DNA of 64,000 bases, taken from positions 12,530,892-12,594,891 of the forward strand of contig CM071574.1 of NCBI GenBank assembly GCA_036426205.1, given 5' to 3'. This document shows, one piece after another, positions 43,701 through 54,950 of this stretch. Numbering within the stretch: position 1 is the first letter of the stretch; the number at the start of each line of letters is the position of its first letter. Source of the DNA: Ascaphus truei. Lineage: Eukaryota > Chordata > Amphibia > Anura > Ascaphidae. The position numbers and the translations under genes were made by a program. The notes below the pieces were generated by a model. That model was not told the origin of the DNA. It saw nothing but the letters and a program-made list of their open reading frames with translations, and made no database searches.

Positions 43701-44467
43701 GCCCCTTTGTTATTTTGCAGTGAGGAAAAAGTTACTATCAATTACAGGGTCCCCATATATGGCCCGTAGGCAAGTTATATCCACAAGAAGGGGGGGGCAA
43801 GGCACTTCATTATAGGTTCCTCAATAATAGGTTCCTTAGATTATCTCTCCATAGCTGCCAGAAGGAATTTGTTCCCATCTGTCCTCAAAAGAGAGGAGCA
43901 GAAGCTATGTCAGGGGGATAGGGTGTGCTTCCTCAAACTTGAGGGCACCCTGCCAATGGGTCCCAGTGGAGGTGGGAGCAGCTAAATTCGCAATGGCAAG
44001 TGCTTTGCCTTAATGTGACAAGTGAAAGAACTGTGCCTCTTTGGGGAATGCTGCATGAACACCCCTAAAAAAGAAGTTGTATTATTGGACTGTTCCAATA
44101 AAGTTAAAGAAAAGTTCCTAGTGCCCTGTTCTATTATTGCTTACCATTCCAGCCCTGCATGATATCCAGCACCCTGAGAACCTGAAAAATAAAATAAAAG
44201 ACCACTGAGCATCACCTACACATAAGCAATATCATTTAAGAAGACAGTGAGACACTTTGTTCTGGCACCTCTTCTATTCGCTGAGGGTAGAGGTGTTACA
44301 ATAGGTTTTAGATCTGGTTTAACATATACACATACTGTACTCCATCACCTCTTCTATTTGCTGAATCCTTCTCAAAAGGGGAACAACCCTCTACATTAAC
44401 TGCCTATTCATGAGTTTCATCCCACCATGTTTCAATAATGTCTATGATATCATACTGCTCCCTTGTA
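43701..44467. other. presumed intron, no gene seen
   Basis: Mixed-composition sequence without recognised exon. Part of it may be further decayed LINE sequence. Confidence 0.4.
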
Positions 44468-44823
44468 CAGTGGCGGCCGCCACCGCAATGTGCGGGCAGA
44501 CGGCGGCTGGTTTTGTTTTTTTCCTGGCGCGTGCCGCGTGTCACTGTGGCGCCGGTCACATGTGCCAGGTTTCCCCGGCATCCCCGAAGGCTGAAGGGGG
44601 AAACAGGGGTAAGGGGAAGCTGCGCAAAGCTGCGCGAAGCAGAGGAGAAGCCAGGGGGAGCAGCCAGGGGGTCGGAAGGGGAGGGGAACAGCAACGAAGA
44701 TGCGCACGCGGGGAGGGGAAGATGCGGCTGGCGCGCAGCAAAGTTTGGCACCAGCCGAGCACCAGCCGAAAAAAGCCCCGGACAATTACGGGCAAATGTT
44801 AGACTCAAATGTGCCGCAGCAGT
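44468..44823 (+). mobile_element. GC-rich element (family N), copy N2
   Basis: The ends read cagtggcggccgccaccgc and aaatgtgccgcagcag. The CpG-rich interior carries aggggtaaggggaagc and gtcggaaggggaggg, shared with N1. Overlapping open frames in several phases reflect the GC content and are not genes. Confidence 0.6.
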
Positions 44824-45203
44824 AGCTATTAATTCAAGCTTCAATACTTTGCTTACCATTAGCATATTGCTCAGGTGTGCTCCTTTTTCAGCATAGGTCC
44901 TGTCTCCTTAATTTATTTGGAGAGATTCTTGAGGGGACACATACACAACTAGTAACTGCTTAGAAAATTAGAAGTGGGTGCTATTTTTTTATTTTTTTAT
45001 TTTAATAATCTGCAGACGAGTTCTAAAAAAATCTGTCCGTATTGCAGTCAGTGGCGAATTTGAATGAATCTGCCTGGAATCTTCAAGCATGAAATCTGCA
45101 TGCAGATTTTGGTGTGCGGAGGGGATTACGACAAAATAATCTACGGAGTTTTGGGAACCTAATTTGAAAGTTTCGCCCATCACTACTGAGCTCACATATC
45201 ATG
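44824..45203. other. presumed intron, no gene seen
   Basis: No recognised features. Confidence 0.4.
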
Positions 45204-46316
45204 ACCAGGGAGGTTCCAGGCGGTTCCCCTCTCCCCCCGCCTTGTACCCACATGCAACGTACAAATAAAGACAGGAAACGGGAGCTGGAGGTAAAATGGC
45301 CGCGGCTATTTATTTATACAGAAAACCTAATGGGGTAAATGCACTCCCTGCCAGAGTGTGCTCCTTTGTCAGGAAGGGGAGGGGACGGTCAGCCGGCCCT
45401 CGAACCGCTGACCTCGTGTCCCCTACGCGAGCGGGCTCTCGAGGTCATGGATAACTGACCTTGCCCACTCGTACTCCCCCCGGGCTCAAACGGCCCAGCT
45501 CCCAGTCTGGCAAGAACAAGCACCTACCCCCCAAGAGCCGCCACCGACGGGCCTATTTAACCCCCCTTAAACTAGGCCCGTACCGCCAACCCTCCAGACC
45601 CTCTCGAAGCCCTCCCGGAAACTGAAATAAGTCTATCCCGCCTGGCATGCCTAGCAGCGGGACCCATGCTCCTCTACCAGCCCAGCCTGTCCTTACCATT
45701 TACCTGGGGCTGCCAATCGCGCCTGGAGCAGTAGTTACTCAACCTGCCATGGTTTTTAAAGATGCCCTGAGAATCGCTTTTTTCGCTGCACTCTCCCTCG
45801 CCCGGTCCCGGACATACCCACCTCGGGAGCCGCAGGCCGCCTTTGCCCAGCGCTATCTGGGATTTTGCCTTTTTTACTGCTGCAGGCTTCTTACCCGCCC
45901 TCAGCGACCCCTGGGGAATAGACCCTGGCAGTGGACTGGGCCACGCCTCCTCCCTTGCTCGCTCTGTGTCGCACACTGCAAGCCTTGACGCCTTGCCCTA
46001 TCTCCTCGATGCCACCCTAAACGCGACTCCTTACCATTACCCGATATGCCATATGCCGTACCTTCCACGGCGTGTCCCCATCAACCGCCCGCCGGGGCTG
46101 TTCCACCATCTGTGCAGTGCGTGATGCTGCCGGATCGTCTGGCGGGCAGCCAAAGAGGATGTGCTGCCCGCCAGCCTGGCCTTAAGTAGGCCTTCCGTGA
46201 ACTCCTCCCCTGTGCTGGGGAGGGAGGTGTGGGGGCGGGCCAGCGAGGGGAAGGCCGGACCCCCTCGGTCATGAAGCCCCCCCGCCTATGGCTAGGGGGT
46301 GCCGCTTTCTAGCTAC
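45204..46316 (-). other. unclassified GC-rich block, possibly an LTR-like element
   Basis: About 1.1 kb of GC-rich sequence with sharp edges lies between AT-rich flanks. On the minus strand it starts near TGTAGCTAGAAAGCGGCACC, has a TATA-like gttaaatagg near 45550 and a polyadenylation-like ataaataaat near 45312, and ends near ccctggtca. This order (promoter, then poly(A) signal near the end) is LTR-like, but I found no partner LTR and no duplication. Open frames here have no recognisable domain. Confidence 0.4.
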
Positions 46317-46509
46317 AACATGCCACATATCTGCATGCTGGAATAAACAAACAGTGCCAGACCTTAATGTAATTGAGCACAGAATATGGCACACATTTGC
46401 TCTGTAAAAAATAACTGCTTATCTAAGAGAAACTTCCCAACAGTTCTCCAAGGTCTGGGGCCCATGGTCAGCACAGGAGGGGACAACTGTATTTAACCTG
46501 AGTCAGGCC
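46317..46509. other. presumed intron
   Basis: No recognised features. Confidence 0.4.
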
Positions 46510-46858
46510 TTACTGTAAAGGAACGGTTAAGTGGTAAAGTGGGCTGGTGGATCTTTCATCCCTCCTAGGGGAACAACATTTATGTGCCGCAGGGGACGAC
46601 ACTAGCCCTCTTCCACCCCACCCCCTTTTTCTTTTCTTTCTTTCCCCCTTCAAGGGGGACCTGATGTCCTTTAATTTGTGTCTATTTCTAGGGTCAAACA
46701 CCAATCAGGTGACATTATATTTGAACCATTGAGCAATGCTATGTATGTACTGTGTGGTATGCAAACACCATGGCACAATGACGGTCCCCAAATGAGTGGT
46801 TTCTACGTTTTTGTTTTGGTACTCCTGATAAATAGCAAAATAAAGAGTTGAAAAAAAA
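46510..46858 (+). mobile_element. probable LINE 3' end with poly(A) tail
   Basis: The segment ends with an AATAAA (46839-46844) seven bases before an A8 run (46851-46858), the mark of a retroposed 3' end. No coding sequence is retained, so an L1-like source is only a guess. The 5' edge is approximate. Confidence 0.45.
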
Positions 46859-48652
46859 GGGTAACAATTTTCTTAACCTCAAGTGCCTGAGGTTACCATG
46901 GTAACCTGTACCCCACATTGTGCTTAGGGGAGAGCTTCATTTTAACTTCCCAGACACTTAATATTTCAATTGCTTATTTCTACTTAGTGGAGCTCAGATT
47001 TAAAGAAAATGAAATCAGTGTTCAAAAAGGCAGGTCGAGTATGTAAATAACAAAATGCAAAAAAAGGCATATACTGTATGCTTTATATAGATTTATTTCC
47101 ATAATTTGGTAAAAGAAAGGCAAAGCCTACATCAAACAACTAGATTTTTTACAAAAACAAAACAAAATTTGATAGAACTAAAAACATGCAAATACAAAAG
47201 AAAAAGGACCCACTCACTTATTATTAAAACAAAGACAAAAGTTACATTTCCATTAAAGGCCATTCATTATATTTGGTCAATAATACTTTTTCTTTTTACA
47301 CGGGTTTAGTGATATCACTACTTTAACATCTAAGATTCCCAGATGCATTGCTATCCTTAGGTTTGAAATAGGATATATGCAAAAATTATAATCATAAGAA
47401 TACTAAAAAGCTATTATAGTCATCTGAGTTTCCATGATGTGCCATTGCGATTTGCCTAGAAGTCAATTACAAACAGCATATTTGTTGTTCATTCTGTGTA
47501 GTTTGCTGCTATAGTCAATGGAGTCCATGTTCATATAAATAGATTGAAATAGCTACAAGCTGGCAAAAGGCCTCTGTGTGTCATGTGAAGAAGGGTTTTG
47601 ATATCCCTTTTTTCACGCACACAACCACTGAGACAAGAGTGTTTCTGTCTTCTTCCTGGCTTGGGGACTTACCTCAGGCAATTCTAGAGAATGCTTTTTA
47701 TTCTTATTTTAGTACAAAATAAATCTGGAATACCAAATATATTTCTGAGAATACAGATATGACTTTGTTTCTTTGCTCATGGGAAATTGGTGTCATAACC
47801 TGTTTAGATGCAGCTGCAGACCACCTGTAGAAAAAAATCAAATTAAGGCGAGACCCCACTGTTCTTTTGCATTACTGATTTTTTTGTATTGCTTTACTTT
47901 TCATTCTATCTACTGCATCTATTGCTTCAAATTAAAGTAAAATACATTTTAAATAATTCCAGCTTCTGTAAGATAATGAAATTCAAACAATCCAAAAAGC
48001 TAAATATCAATAAGGCTATTTAAATCTCATGATACATATCTAAGGTTATTGACATAACAAAAGAACATTATGGGGGGTCTATGTTCTAATGTCTCCCAAC
48101 TACAAACGTAGAGCAAAGCCAGTGCAAAAAACACAGCCATCTTCATTAAAGAAAAAGAATCCCATCGAAAGCTATGGAAACGTTCCTTTGATAAATCTGG
48201 TGCAATTCTTGGGCGCAGACTTGGCCCCAGTCTTGGAGCAATGAGATAACACCCACACTTTATTAGCATTTCTTGACATAAATGAGAAATTAGCCACTGG
48301 ATGCAACATAGGTTTCACATAGGTGCAAGTTATGTCCAGAGAGGCAGTGAATTAACTAAATTATTCCGGAGATATGAGCACGGCATTAAGGAACTCATAT
48401 TACAGTACATAAGGCCTCCTCTCTTTATCCTTTGAGCAACTCCCCCTTTTCCATCCCATTGAGTTGCCTTGCTCCTTGTCTGTCCTTCATATTGTTTATT
48501 TTGCCATATTTGGCATAACTTCACCAAATATCATCTTGGGGAATTGTGATACTGCACACGCCTCTCGAACATCACAGCCTTAATATTTGTAACATCACTT
48601 ATTGGAAAGACGAAGGCAAGAAAGGCTTTAAAGACTTTTCTGTGCCCTTGAT
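46859..48652. other. presumed intron, no gene seen
   Basis: About 1.8 kb of AT-rich sequence. I looked for exons continuing the RhoGAP domain and found none. No element ends were recognised. Confidence 0.5.
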
Positions 48653-48856
48653 CAGGGATGCTCTATCCAGTCCTCATGCCCCCCCCCCCCCCCCCAACAG
48701 GTCAGGTTTTCAGGATATCACAGCTTCAGCACAGGTGGCTCAATCAGAGATTCAGTCAAAGACTGAGCCTCTGATTGAGCCACCTATGCTGAAGCTGGGA
48801 TATCCTGAAAACCTGACCTGTTTGGGAGGCTTGAGGACTGGAGTTGAGAACCCCTG
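48653..48856. mobile_element. hAT-like element (family R), copy R5
   Basis: Long inverted arms carry caggtcaggttttcaggata at the left and tatcctgaaaacctgacctg at the right. The left arm holds a 17-C run (48680-48697). Flanks cccttgat and gcctaaat match at only five of eight positions. Confidence 0.8.
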
Positions 48857-49224
48857 GCCTAAATGATGGCGTCCCCCATGGATCTTAAGAGCTCTGTAAT
48901 TAGGTCAAATATGGTCCTGCACTTTCTCAAGGAAGCAAAAAGGCAAAGGGTATCATCTCTCATGTTGGAACTAGTGTGGGAAGCTCCTGCATACCTTGTT
49001 GATTCTGCCAGCATCCCCTGGTAGGAGAATGGTTACTGCTCCACTTCATTTAACATGTCCTGATTAGTTAGGCGTCATAGAAAAAAAATAGGTATTAACT
49101 GAAAACAAAACCCGCAATCATCTTTTTGAATTTAGTGAGTCACCATTCTTACACAGATATAATGTGCTGCCTACCAATAATTATTATATGTTGAATCATC
49201 TATTGAATTAAAAGTAACTATTTC
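48857..49224. other. presumed intron, no gene seen
   Basis: No recognised features. Confidence 0.45.
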
Positions 49225-49830
49225 ATAGAGAGCTTTTCTCCCAATGGAACACAAAGGGCCTCATGCAGAGAGCATCGTTATTTCGAAATTCGCCATTTTT
49301 TGTACAATTTCGCGCAGAAACCGGCAGAAAATGGCGAGTTACGAAAAACGCGCCATTTTGTTTTTTCTATTGCTAAAACTCGCCTCGCGGCTGGCGAGAA
49401 CCTCCATCTCGCCATTTTTAAAACTCTCCGAATGCAGAGAGGTGCGAACGGCATGTAGTGGCTGTTCGCGCCAAGAAAATGGTGCGATTCTCGCATTTTT
49501 GCCGCGCCAGGAAAAGATGGCAAGATGGCGCTCGCCGCCTATAGTAAAGGGGAAAAAAATGGCGCGAATTTGTTTTTACACGTTTCTGAAGCGCGCATCT
49601 CGCCAATTTAAACTCGCCACACGCATCCATGTTAAACATAGCACAATTCGCACTTTTCTGCATATGGAGAATAAAACTCTCCAAAAAAGCTACTTTTTAT
49701 GAAATTCGCCAATTTAAAAATTCTATGCTCTCTGCATGAGGCCCAAAGCGCTTTACAATTACAGTGTGGTACGCAGCGCAGCCATATTTTATAGCTCATC
49801 TTTCAGTTGTTTTTATTTCTTTACTATGAA
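49225..49830 (+). repeat. CAAAGCGCTT interspersed repeat, copy 2, interrupted
   Basis: The left part ends tctcccaatggaacacaaa and the right part resumes aaagcgctttacaattacag, matching copy 1 at 10865-10990. The Harbinger-like element at 49256-49744 splits it exactly at the shared aaa. Confidence 0.75.
49256..49744. mobile_element. PIF/Harbinger-like non-autonomous element
   Basis: This 489-bp element has 20-bp perfect terminal inverted repeats GGGCCTCATGCAGAGAGCAT and 3-bp flanking duplications aaa. GGGCC-type ends and 3-bp duplications fit PIF/Harbinger. The interior is non-coding and packed with the words tcgcca and ggcgag in both orientations. Confidence 0.85.
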
Positions 49831-50301
49831 ATGTTTCTGCCATAATAAAAATCACCTTGATAAAAACGAAGGAGGAAACTTAGGGGAAGATCCTCAGGTC
49901 GCTAATATTTTAAGGTTATGTTATATAATTTCTCATTTTAACGTATCCATAATTCATATCCCCAAAGCTGGTTAACGCTGTAACGTTCAACCATTTTCCT
50001 TCAAAATTAGGAAATCTTACATTATAACAGACCTCAGGCTTCTTTATATGCAAATGATATGGTAATGAGCACTTTCCCTAACAACGGAGATCCTCAGACC
50101 TCGGTTACCGTTAACGTTATGCTAATAATCCAACACTATTTAGCGCCTACTGAAAGCTGCCCTTACTCACTTCTAAACCCTGTGCAGCATTGCGTTATTT
50201 CTCCAAATAGCCTACAATGGAAAAGGGGTCTTAAGTGGTACCCATATGAATCGACTAAGTGTAGGAATTAACCCTTTCATGACGTGTTATACTAATAGAT
50301 A

Positions 50302-51099
50302 TGTAACGGATTTTCTGGCTAAGGCTGACCCACCCAATCTCATATTGGCCCCTGTGGTCTAACCAGTCCCCATTACATGGTAGTGTCTGGTGGTGCAACT
50401 GTTGGCAACAGGACTCCTGAGTCTCCCGCATGATGTTGTGTGGGGATGTCAACCCAGACAGGCAGCTGAGGTAGCGTGTATGAGTCCTACCTACATACAG
50501 TGCAGCGCCTCCACCTCATCAGGATCTCTGCATCCGCAGGGAGATGGTTCTGATGAGGAACTCCTTCTCGGTGGTGCCTTCCGCTGGAGAATAACTTCAG
50601 TCTCACACAGTGGAGTTGATTTAGAACTGGACATCTTTATTGATGATGGTATTGCCCAGCTGCCCTTCACAGCAACTCAGTCGCTCATCTAGGCTGGTAC
50701 TTCCCTTTGAAAGGTATGCTCTGTTAATGAAGTGGAATCACCTCCTGTGCCAGGTCCCTGGACACAGTGTAGGCCCAGCCAGCCGGGCTGCTGCTGGGCC
50801 CTCAATTAGAGCAATGTCACTAGTTGCTTCACTAGTACACTCTGGCCTTCTGCTCTGCTCAACCTTGTAGAACACACTAACGTTGGACAGTGCTGTGCCT
50901 TATATACCTCAGGAACCTGGCACATCTCTGATGTCACTAACAGTGGACTCAGAGCATGTTACCACTCCCCTTGGATACATATGACACCTCACCAGGGTGT
51001 GAGGGCAAACCTCCATGATTGATGCTGGCAACCCTGTAACTTACCAGGCTAACTGCCAGCATGAGAGAAAACTGTAGGCCATTTAACAACATGGCTACA
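50302..51099 (-). mobile_element. solo LTR E, TGTAGCC group
   Basis: On the minus strand this 798-bp LTR begins TGTAGCCATGTTG and ends AGAAAATCCGTTACA. It is flanked by perfect 4-bp gata (50298-50301 and 51100-51103). There is no internal region. Confidence 0.88.
50503..50558 (-). promoter_or_regulatory. U5 stem plus PBS-like motif in LTR E
   Basis: On the minus strand CCTCATCAG (50558-50550) pairs perfectly with CTGATGAGG (50522-50514). The exact motif TGGAGGCGCTG (50513-50503) follows immediately. This is the clearest example in the group. Confidence 0.7.
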
Positions 51100-51485
51100 G
51101 ATATATAGTAGAACATATAAATGGCTGAAACACAGCAACAAATTAATATTGTTTTTTTGTTTTGTTTGTTTTTTAAGGGATTAACTATAATATGGTGTTT
51201 AATGATGAAAGTGAATGTTTGCTAGGTTTATTTGGCCTACTATTGTATGTATAATTTATGGTATAAAATATAAGTTTACCTGAATGAATCTACGTATGAG
51301 AAAATTATTTTCTAGGAGACAGAAGTAACCAAAATAATATTTAATTACACACAGTTTAGGCACGGTGTGTTAAAAAACAAACACAAAACAATTGAACATA
51401 TATAATATTCTAACTAGTATAGTATACTAACGTTTCCTAAGAACATTCTTTGCCAATGCCCATACACTACCGACACGCTTTATTA

Positions 51486-51831
51486 CTCTGCGGCCAGATC
51501 CGCAAGCCGGGAGATTTCCCGGCTTGCTAGTGGCCGCCCCTCGGCGTGCCGCGCGGTAGACGCGCGGTCACGCGTCTTCGGGAGCGTGCACCCCCTGCAC
51601 GCGCGTCCAGGGGCTCCCCGAGGGAGCCCTGGTGTCCCGCGATCGCGGGACAGCGGCAGGGGGTTCCGGGGGACCCGGCGGACCCGGCAGCGGGAGGGAG
51701 AGCGCCCCGATCGGAGGGCGCTCTTCCGCTGCTTCGGCGCGCGCCCGTCACTCTCGGGCGCGCGCCAGGCTACTGCTGCGGCCAAGAACGGGCAAATGCT
51801 CGAATAAACTTGGCCGCAGCAGTATGCAGTG
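51486..51831 (+). mobile_element. GC-rich element (family N), copy N3, nested in M3
   Basis: The left end is tactctgcggccag. The right end is a hairpin, ctgctgcggccaag and its inverse cttggccgcagcag around a 22-nt loop containing cgggcaaatgctcgaat. The CpG-rich interior has no genuine gene despite several overlapping open frames. Confidence 0.65.
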
Positions 51832-52533
51832 TATTTTGTTAGCACATCTTTGTTGTAGAGATGAAACTCATTAAGTGCATTTTTTGTCAAAAACGCACTA
51901 AATGCACTTCCTGACACCAAATCTTCAGAACTTGTCACATCAAAATACTTTGCTTTTTAAATACAGCATTTTTCCTGTCAAAAAAGAACATTTAATCGCC
52001 TTTTCCTCAGTTCTCAAAGAATATAGTTAATGACTTTTACAGTACCTCTACCACGATGATATATAATATTTAACTAACATAACTATATACATTACAGACA
52101 ACGAGAAGTACAAAGTACAAACTATGCCTGATGTGGTTGGGAAAGATGTATCGGCAATTTGTCAATGTTCTCCTGCATTGCCCAGCTCAGAACACTAACA
52201 GATCCCATCAACCGGGCAATGCTGGTAGTTACAGCCGTGCTGTGCTAACGTTCCCTAATAACGTTCTTTTCCACTGCGTATGGGCAGTGTATTTTTTAGG
52301 CTATGGTATTCACCCTTCATCCATGTAACGTTAACTTGGTAGTTTTGATAGGGGGCCTTACTTTTGCATATCATTAGCCTTGAGGATACCCGTTAATACG
52401 GAGGAAAATAAGGTAAGGTAACATTATTTGCCCATATTTTGCACACTTCTGAGGATCTACCCCTAAGATCTCAAAAGTTTTGTGTTAAGAATACCTGTAC
52501 TTTAAGATATAAGGTAAATTTGTATTATATTGA

Positions 52534-53654
52534 AGTAGCCGGGCTCCCCTTGGTCACCATGTTGTTGTAGAGAAAGAGTGTTGCAGTGCAGGGAACGCTC
52601 CGATGTATCGGAGGTTCCGCGTAGAGGGCGCCGCCATGTTAGAGGTTGGCGCAGGCGCAGGAACGGCGTGACCAGAGGTTGCGCATGCGCGGGGATAGAT
52701 GCAAAAGCCCGCGAAGGAGGAGAACTCTGATAGGGAGGGAGCCCAGGGAACTACAAATCCCAGCGACCCCGCGGAACCCCGTGACGCGCGAGAACCAATC
52801 AGGCGTGAGGAAGGCGGAAAAAGGGGTTGGAGAGCCCGCACGTTGGGCAGAGCTAGCGGGAGGAGGAAGGAGATGGAGCTCCGGTGTAGGGAGGCAGTCA
52901 GCCCCTACCTAGGCCTTATACCCCAGGCCCAGTTAGGCCCTGATCCCCAGTAGTGTGGAGCAGAGCTAAGGACTGGCCCTAGACAGGTTCCGGTTCCCTT
53001 AGTGTGTGCGTGATCGTTACCAGAGACATTGCTTGTTCAGCAGGAGGTCTGGGCTCAGACCCTGCTGCCGTGCGTCTGGGTGGGATCGCCCCGGACGGCC
53101 CTGCCGACGTCAACTCGGCCCACGGATCCTTTGTGAAGACCCTTGCAGGCCCGGGTACTGGAGTGCCCGGCAGGTAAACCACAATGGCACCAACGATATC
53201 ACCTTAGTCAGGACACAGTGGCTGCGCAGTCACACATATAGGTTCAGTATCTCACTCGGAGGGTGGGGGGATATTGGACTGAAGGGGAAACTGGACACGG
53301 GGTGGGATCACCCGGTGGAGGATGGGAGTTAGCGTCCTGCGAGACGCCGTAGATAGTGTCTTCTCTAGGGAGGGACACCCGTTGATGAATATTACCACAC
53401 AAACCTCGTTCATGCTAGTAAAGTCATTTGGTTGTTTATATTGCTGTGAGTGTGTTGATGTACATAAGTGTCCTGCGAAGACCCACTCCCCCTCTGGCGG
53501 GAGCTGTCACAGGTGGAGGCGCTGCACCAAGTATCAGGTATTAGCTATCATTACGTGTACCCCAGGGTCTCCACGCCGGAGGCTTAGGCCCTGTGAGCCT
53601 ACAGGTCATACAGCATATGGTAGCAGTATGTGTTCACTAGGAAACAGGGCTACA
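52534..53654 (+). repeat. 5' LTR of element B
   Basis: This LTR is 1121 bp and close in sequence to the 3' LTR, but it has about 85 bp (from about 52940 to 53035, including gtgtggagcagagctaagg) that the 3' copy lacks. It ends acagggctaca. Confidence 0.9.
53472..53524 (+). promoter_or_regulatory. U5 stem plus PBS-like motif, 5' LTR of B
   Basis: CCTGCGA (53472-53478) pairs with TCACAGG (53507-53513) at six of seven positions. The exact motif TGGAGGCGCTG follows at 53514-53524. Confidence 0.6.
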
Positions 53655-53672
53655 TTTCGAGGCGCTGCTGAG
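53655..53672 (+). promoter_or_regulatory. primer-binding site of element B
   Basis: TTTCGAGGCGCTGCTGAG follows the LTR directly and matches element A's site except for G to C in the TGG. That change would weaken tRNA pairing and is probably a decay mutation. Confidence 0.65.
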
Positions 53673-54950
53673 ATCTTAGACCTGGGGTGCCCCCCTCTAA
53701 ATGCCTACCGCCGCCTGGCCCTTCCCTCGCGTCAGAGAGTGCGCGACTGGGCGCGGCAAATGCAAATGCCAGTCCGCCGCATGGTGGCTGTGACCCAAGT
53801 ACCCATGGCCCTACCCTTAGAGACATTGCAAACGGCCCTACGACAACTACTTGGCTTTGCCAAAGCCCGCCTGGTAGATGTTCTCATAGACCAAGTTGCT
53901 AAGTGGAACACCTTGTTAGTAGATTGCCGGTGAGATCTAGTAGTCCTCGAACCCGCAGTCCCGCAATATCTGCAACTTCCCAATTCCCCGCCCGGCGGGA
54001 GCCCTTTTGTCTACCCACTCCGAGACCCCCGTTGGAGGGACTGGGCGACGACTGCCCTACCCTCACCTCCGTTCCCTACCCAGCTAGCGAAGCGGGCAGC
54101 TGTCAATCCAAATTTAGCTATCCCGGGTCTAGCGTATCAGAAGAAGCAGGGTTGCGTAACGACATGCTGCAGAAACTCAATGACAAAGTAGGCCAGCTAA
54201 CCACACCACCCAGTTTACCTCCGTTAGTAGAAGCTCTCACTCTGGCCACGCATTCCCAGAATTACCGGAAATTGAAGACCTTTTCTGGGACTCTGCCCGA
54301 ACCCACCGGAGAAGATGGGATAAACCCCTGGAAGGAGCACACTCGGGGGGTGATGGAAGAATGGTCATGCACGGATGTCGTGAAACGTCAATGCCTCATG
54401 GAGTGCTTGAGGCCCCCGGCATCCACCCTAATCAGTATTCACCGAGAGCAGTATCCTGATCTGACCTCTCGGATGATGATCGAGTTCCTAGTTGAGGCCT
54501 ACAATGCGACCGAAGATGATGGGGCCTTGTGGGCCAAATACTACGCTATCAACCAGAAAGAAGGAGAAGACTTATTGGCCTACATTCATCGCGTGCAAAT
54601 GTCATTAGGTCCCCTGCTACACCATAAGTACGTAACAGCCTCACAGATGAACGAATATCTCCGCAAGCAATACTTACGGGGATCCAGTCCTAGCCACCCT
54701 ATCGCGAACATGATCCGCGACAACCTCACTCGAGGGCCACCCCCCTCGTTTATCAAACTGTTACAGCAAGTCAAAGAGCATGAAACCCACCTAATGCTTC
54801 ACTCCTCCCAGAAAGCTAAGGCCGCCAGCAGCTCCAAACTCAAAGGAGGTACTGAAAAAAAAGGAAGATCCTCCGGATAAACCCAGCCCCGAGAGGCCGA
54901 AGTATGCCGGACGAACCTCGCCTCAGTATAATCGTCGCACCCCGCCACGG
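53673..54950 (+). pseudogene. element B gag (capsid), frameshifted
   Basis: This is the Gag polyprotein of a Ty3/Gypsy element, which forms the particle. The first part, to about 53933, includes VPMALPLETLQTALRQLLGF and is in one frame. After a frame change near 53930 the main part continues to 54880. There, YRKLKTFSGTLPEPTGEDG, PWKEHTRGVMEEW and KRQCLMECLRPPASTLI form a capsid of the PNMA-like type found in vertebrate Gypsy elements. The C terminus is basic (KAKAASSSKLKGGTEKKG). A stop at 54880 separates it from the zinc knuckle in the next frame, so at least two breaks are present. Confidence 0.82.

Larger units (their letters stand above)
49883..52463 (-). mobile_element. family M element, copy M3, with LTR E and element N3 inside
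   Basis: The ends are ggggaagatcctcagg and ctgaggatctacccc. Subterminal sequence on both sides repeats acgggtatcc, aagctaatgatatgcaaa and their inverse, so the terminal inverted repeats are long (over 100 bp, imperfect). Removing LTR E (50302-51099) and N3 (51486-51831) leaves about 1.43 kb. An inner copy of the end motif (gagatcctcagacctcgg) lies at 50088, about 200 bp in. Confidence 0.75.

Noticed and set aside
44404..44896. Five overlapping frames of 79-153 codons on both strands
   Set aside because: All come from the CpG-rich N2 element; open frames in several phases at once reflect GC content.
45647..46124. Pro/Arg-rich frames of 93-113 codons
   Set aside because: No domain; they sit in the unclassified GC-rich block that looks like a repeat.
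51483..51938. 151-codon minus-strand frame and plus-strand shadows
   Set aside because: Same cause: the CpG-rich N3 element.
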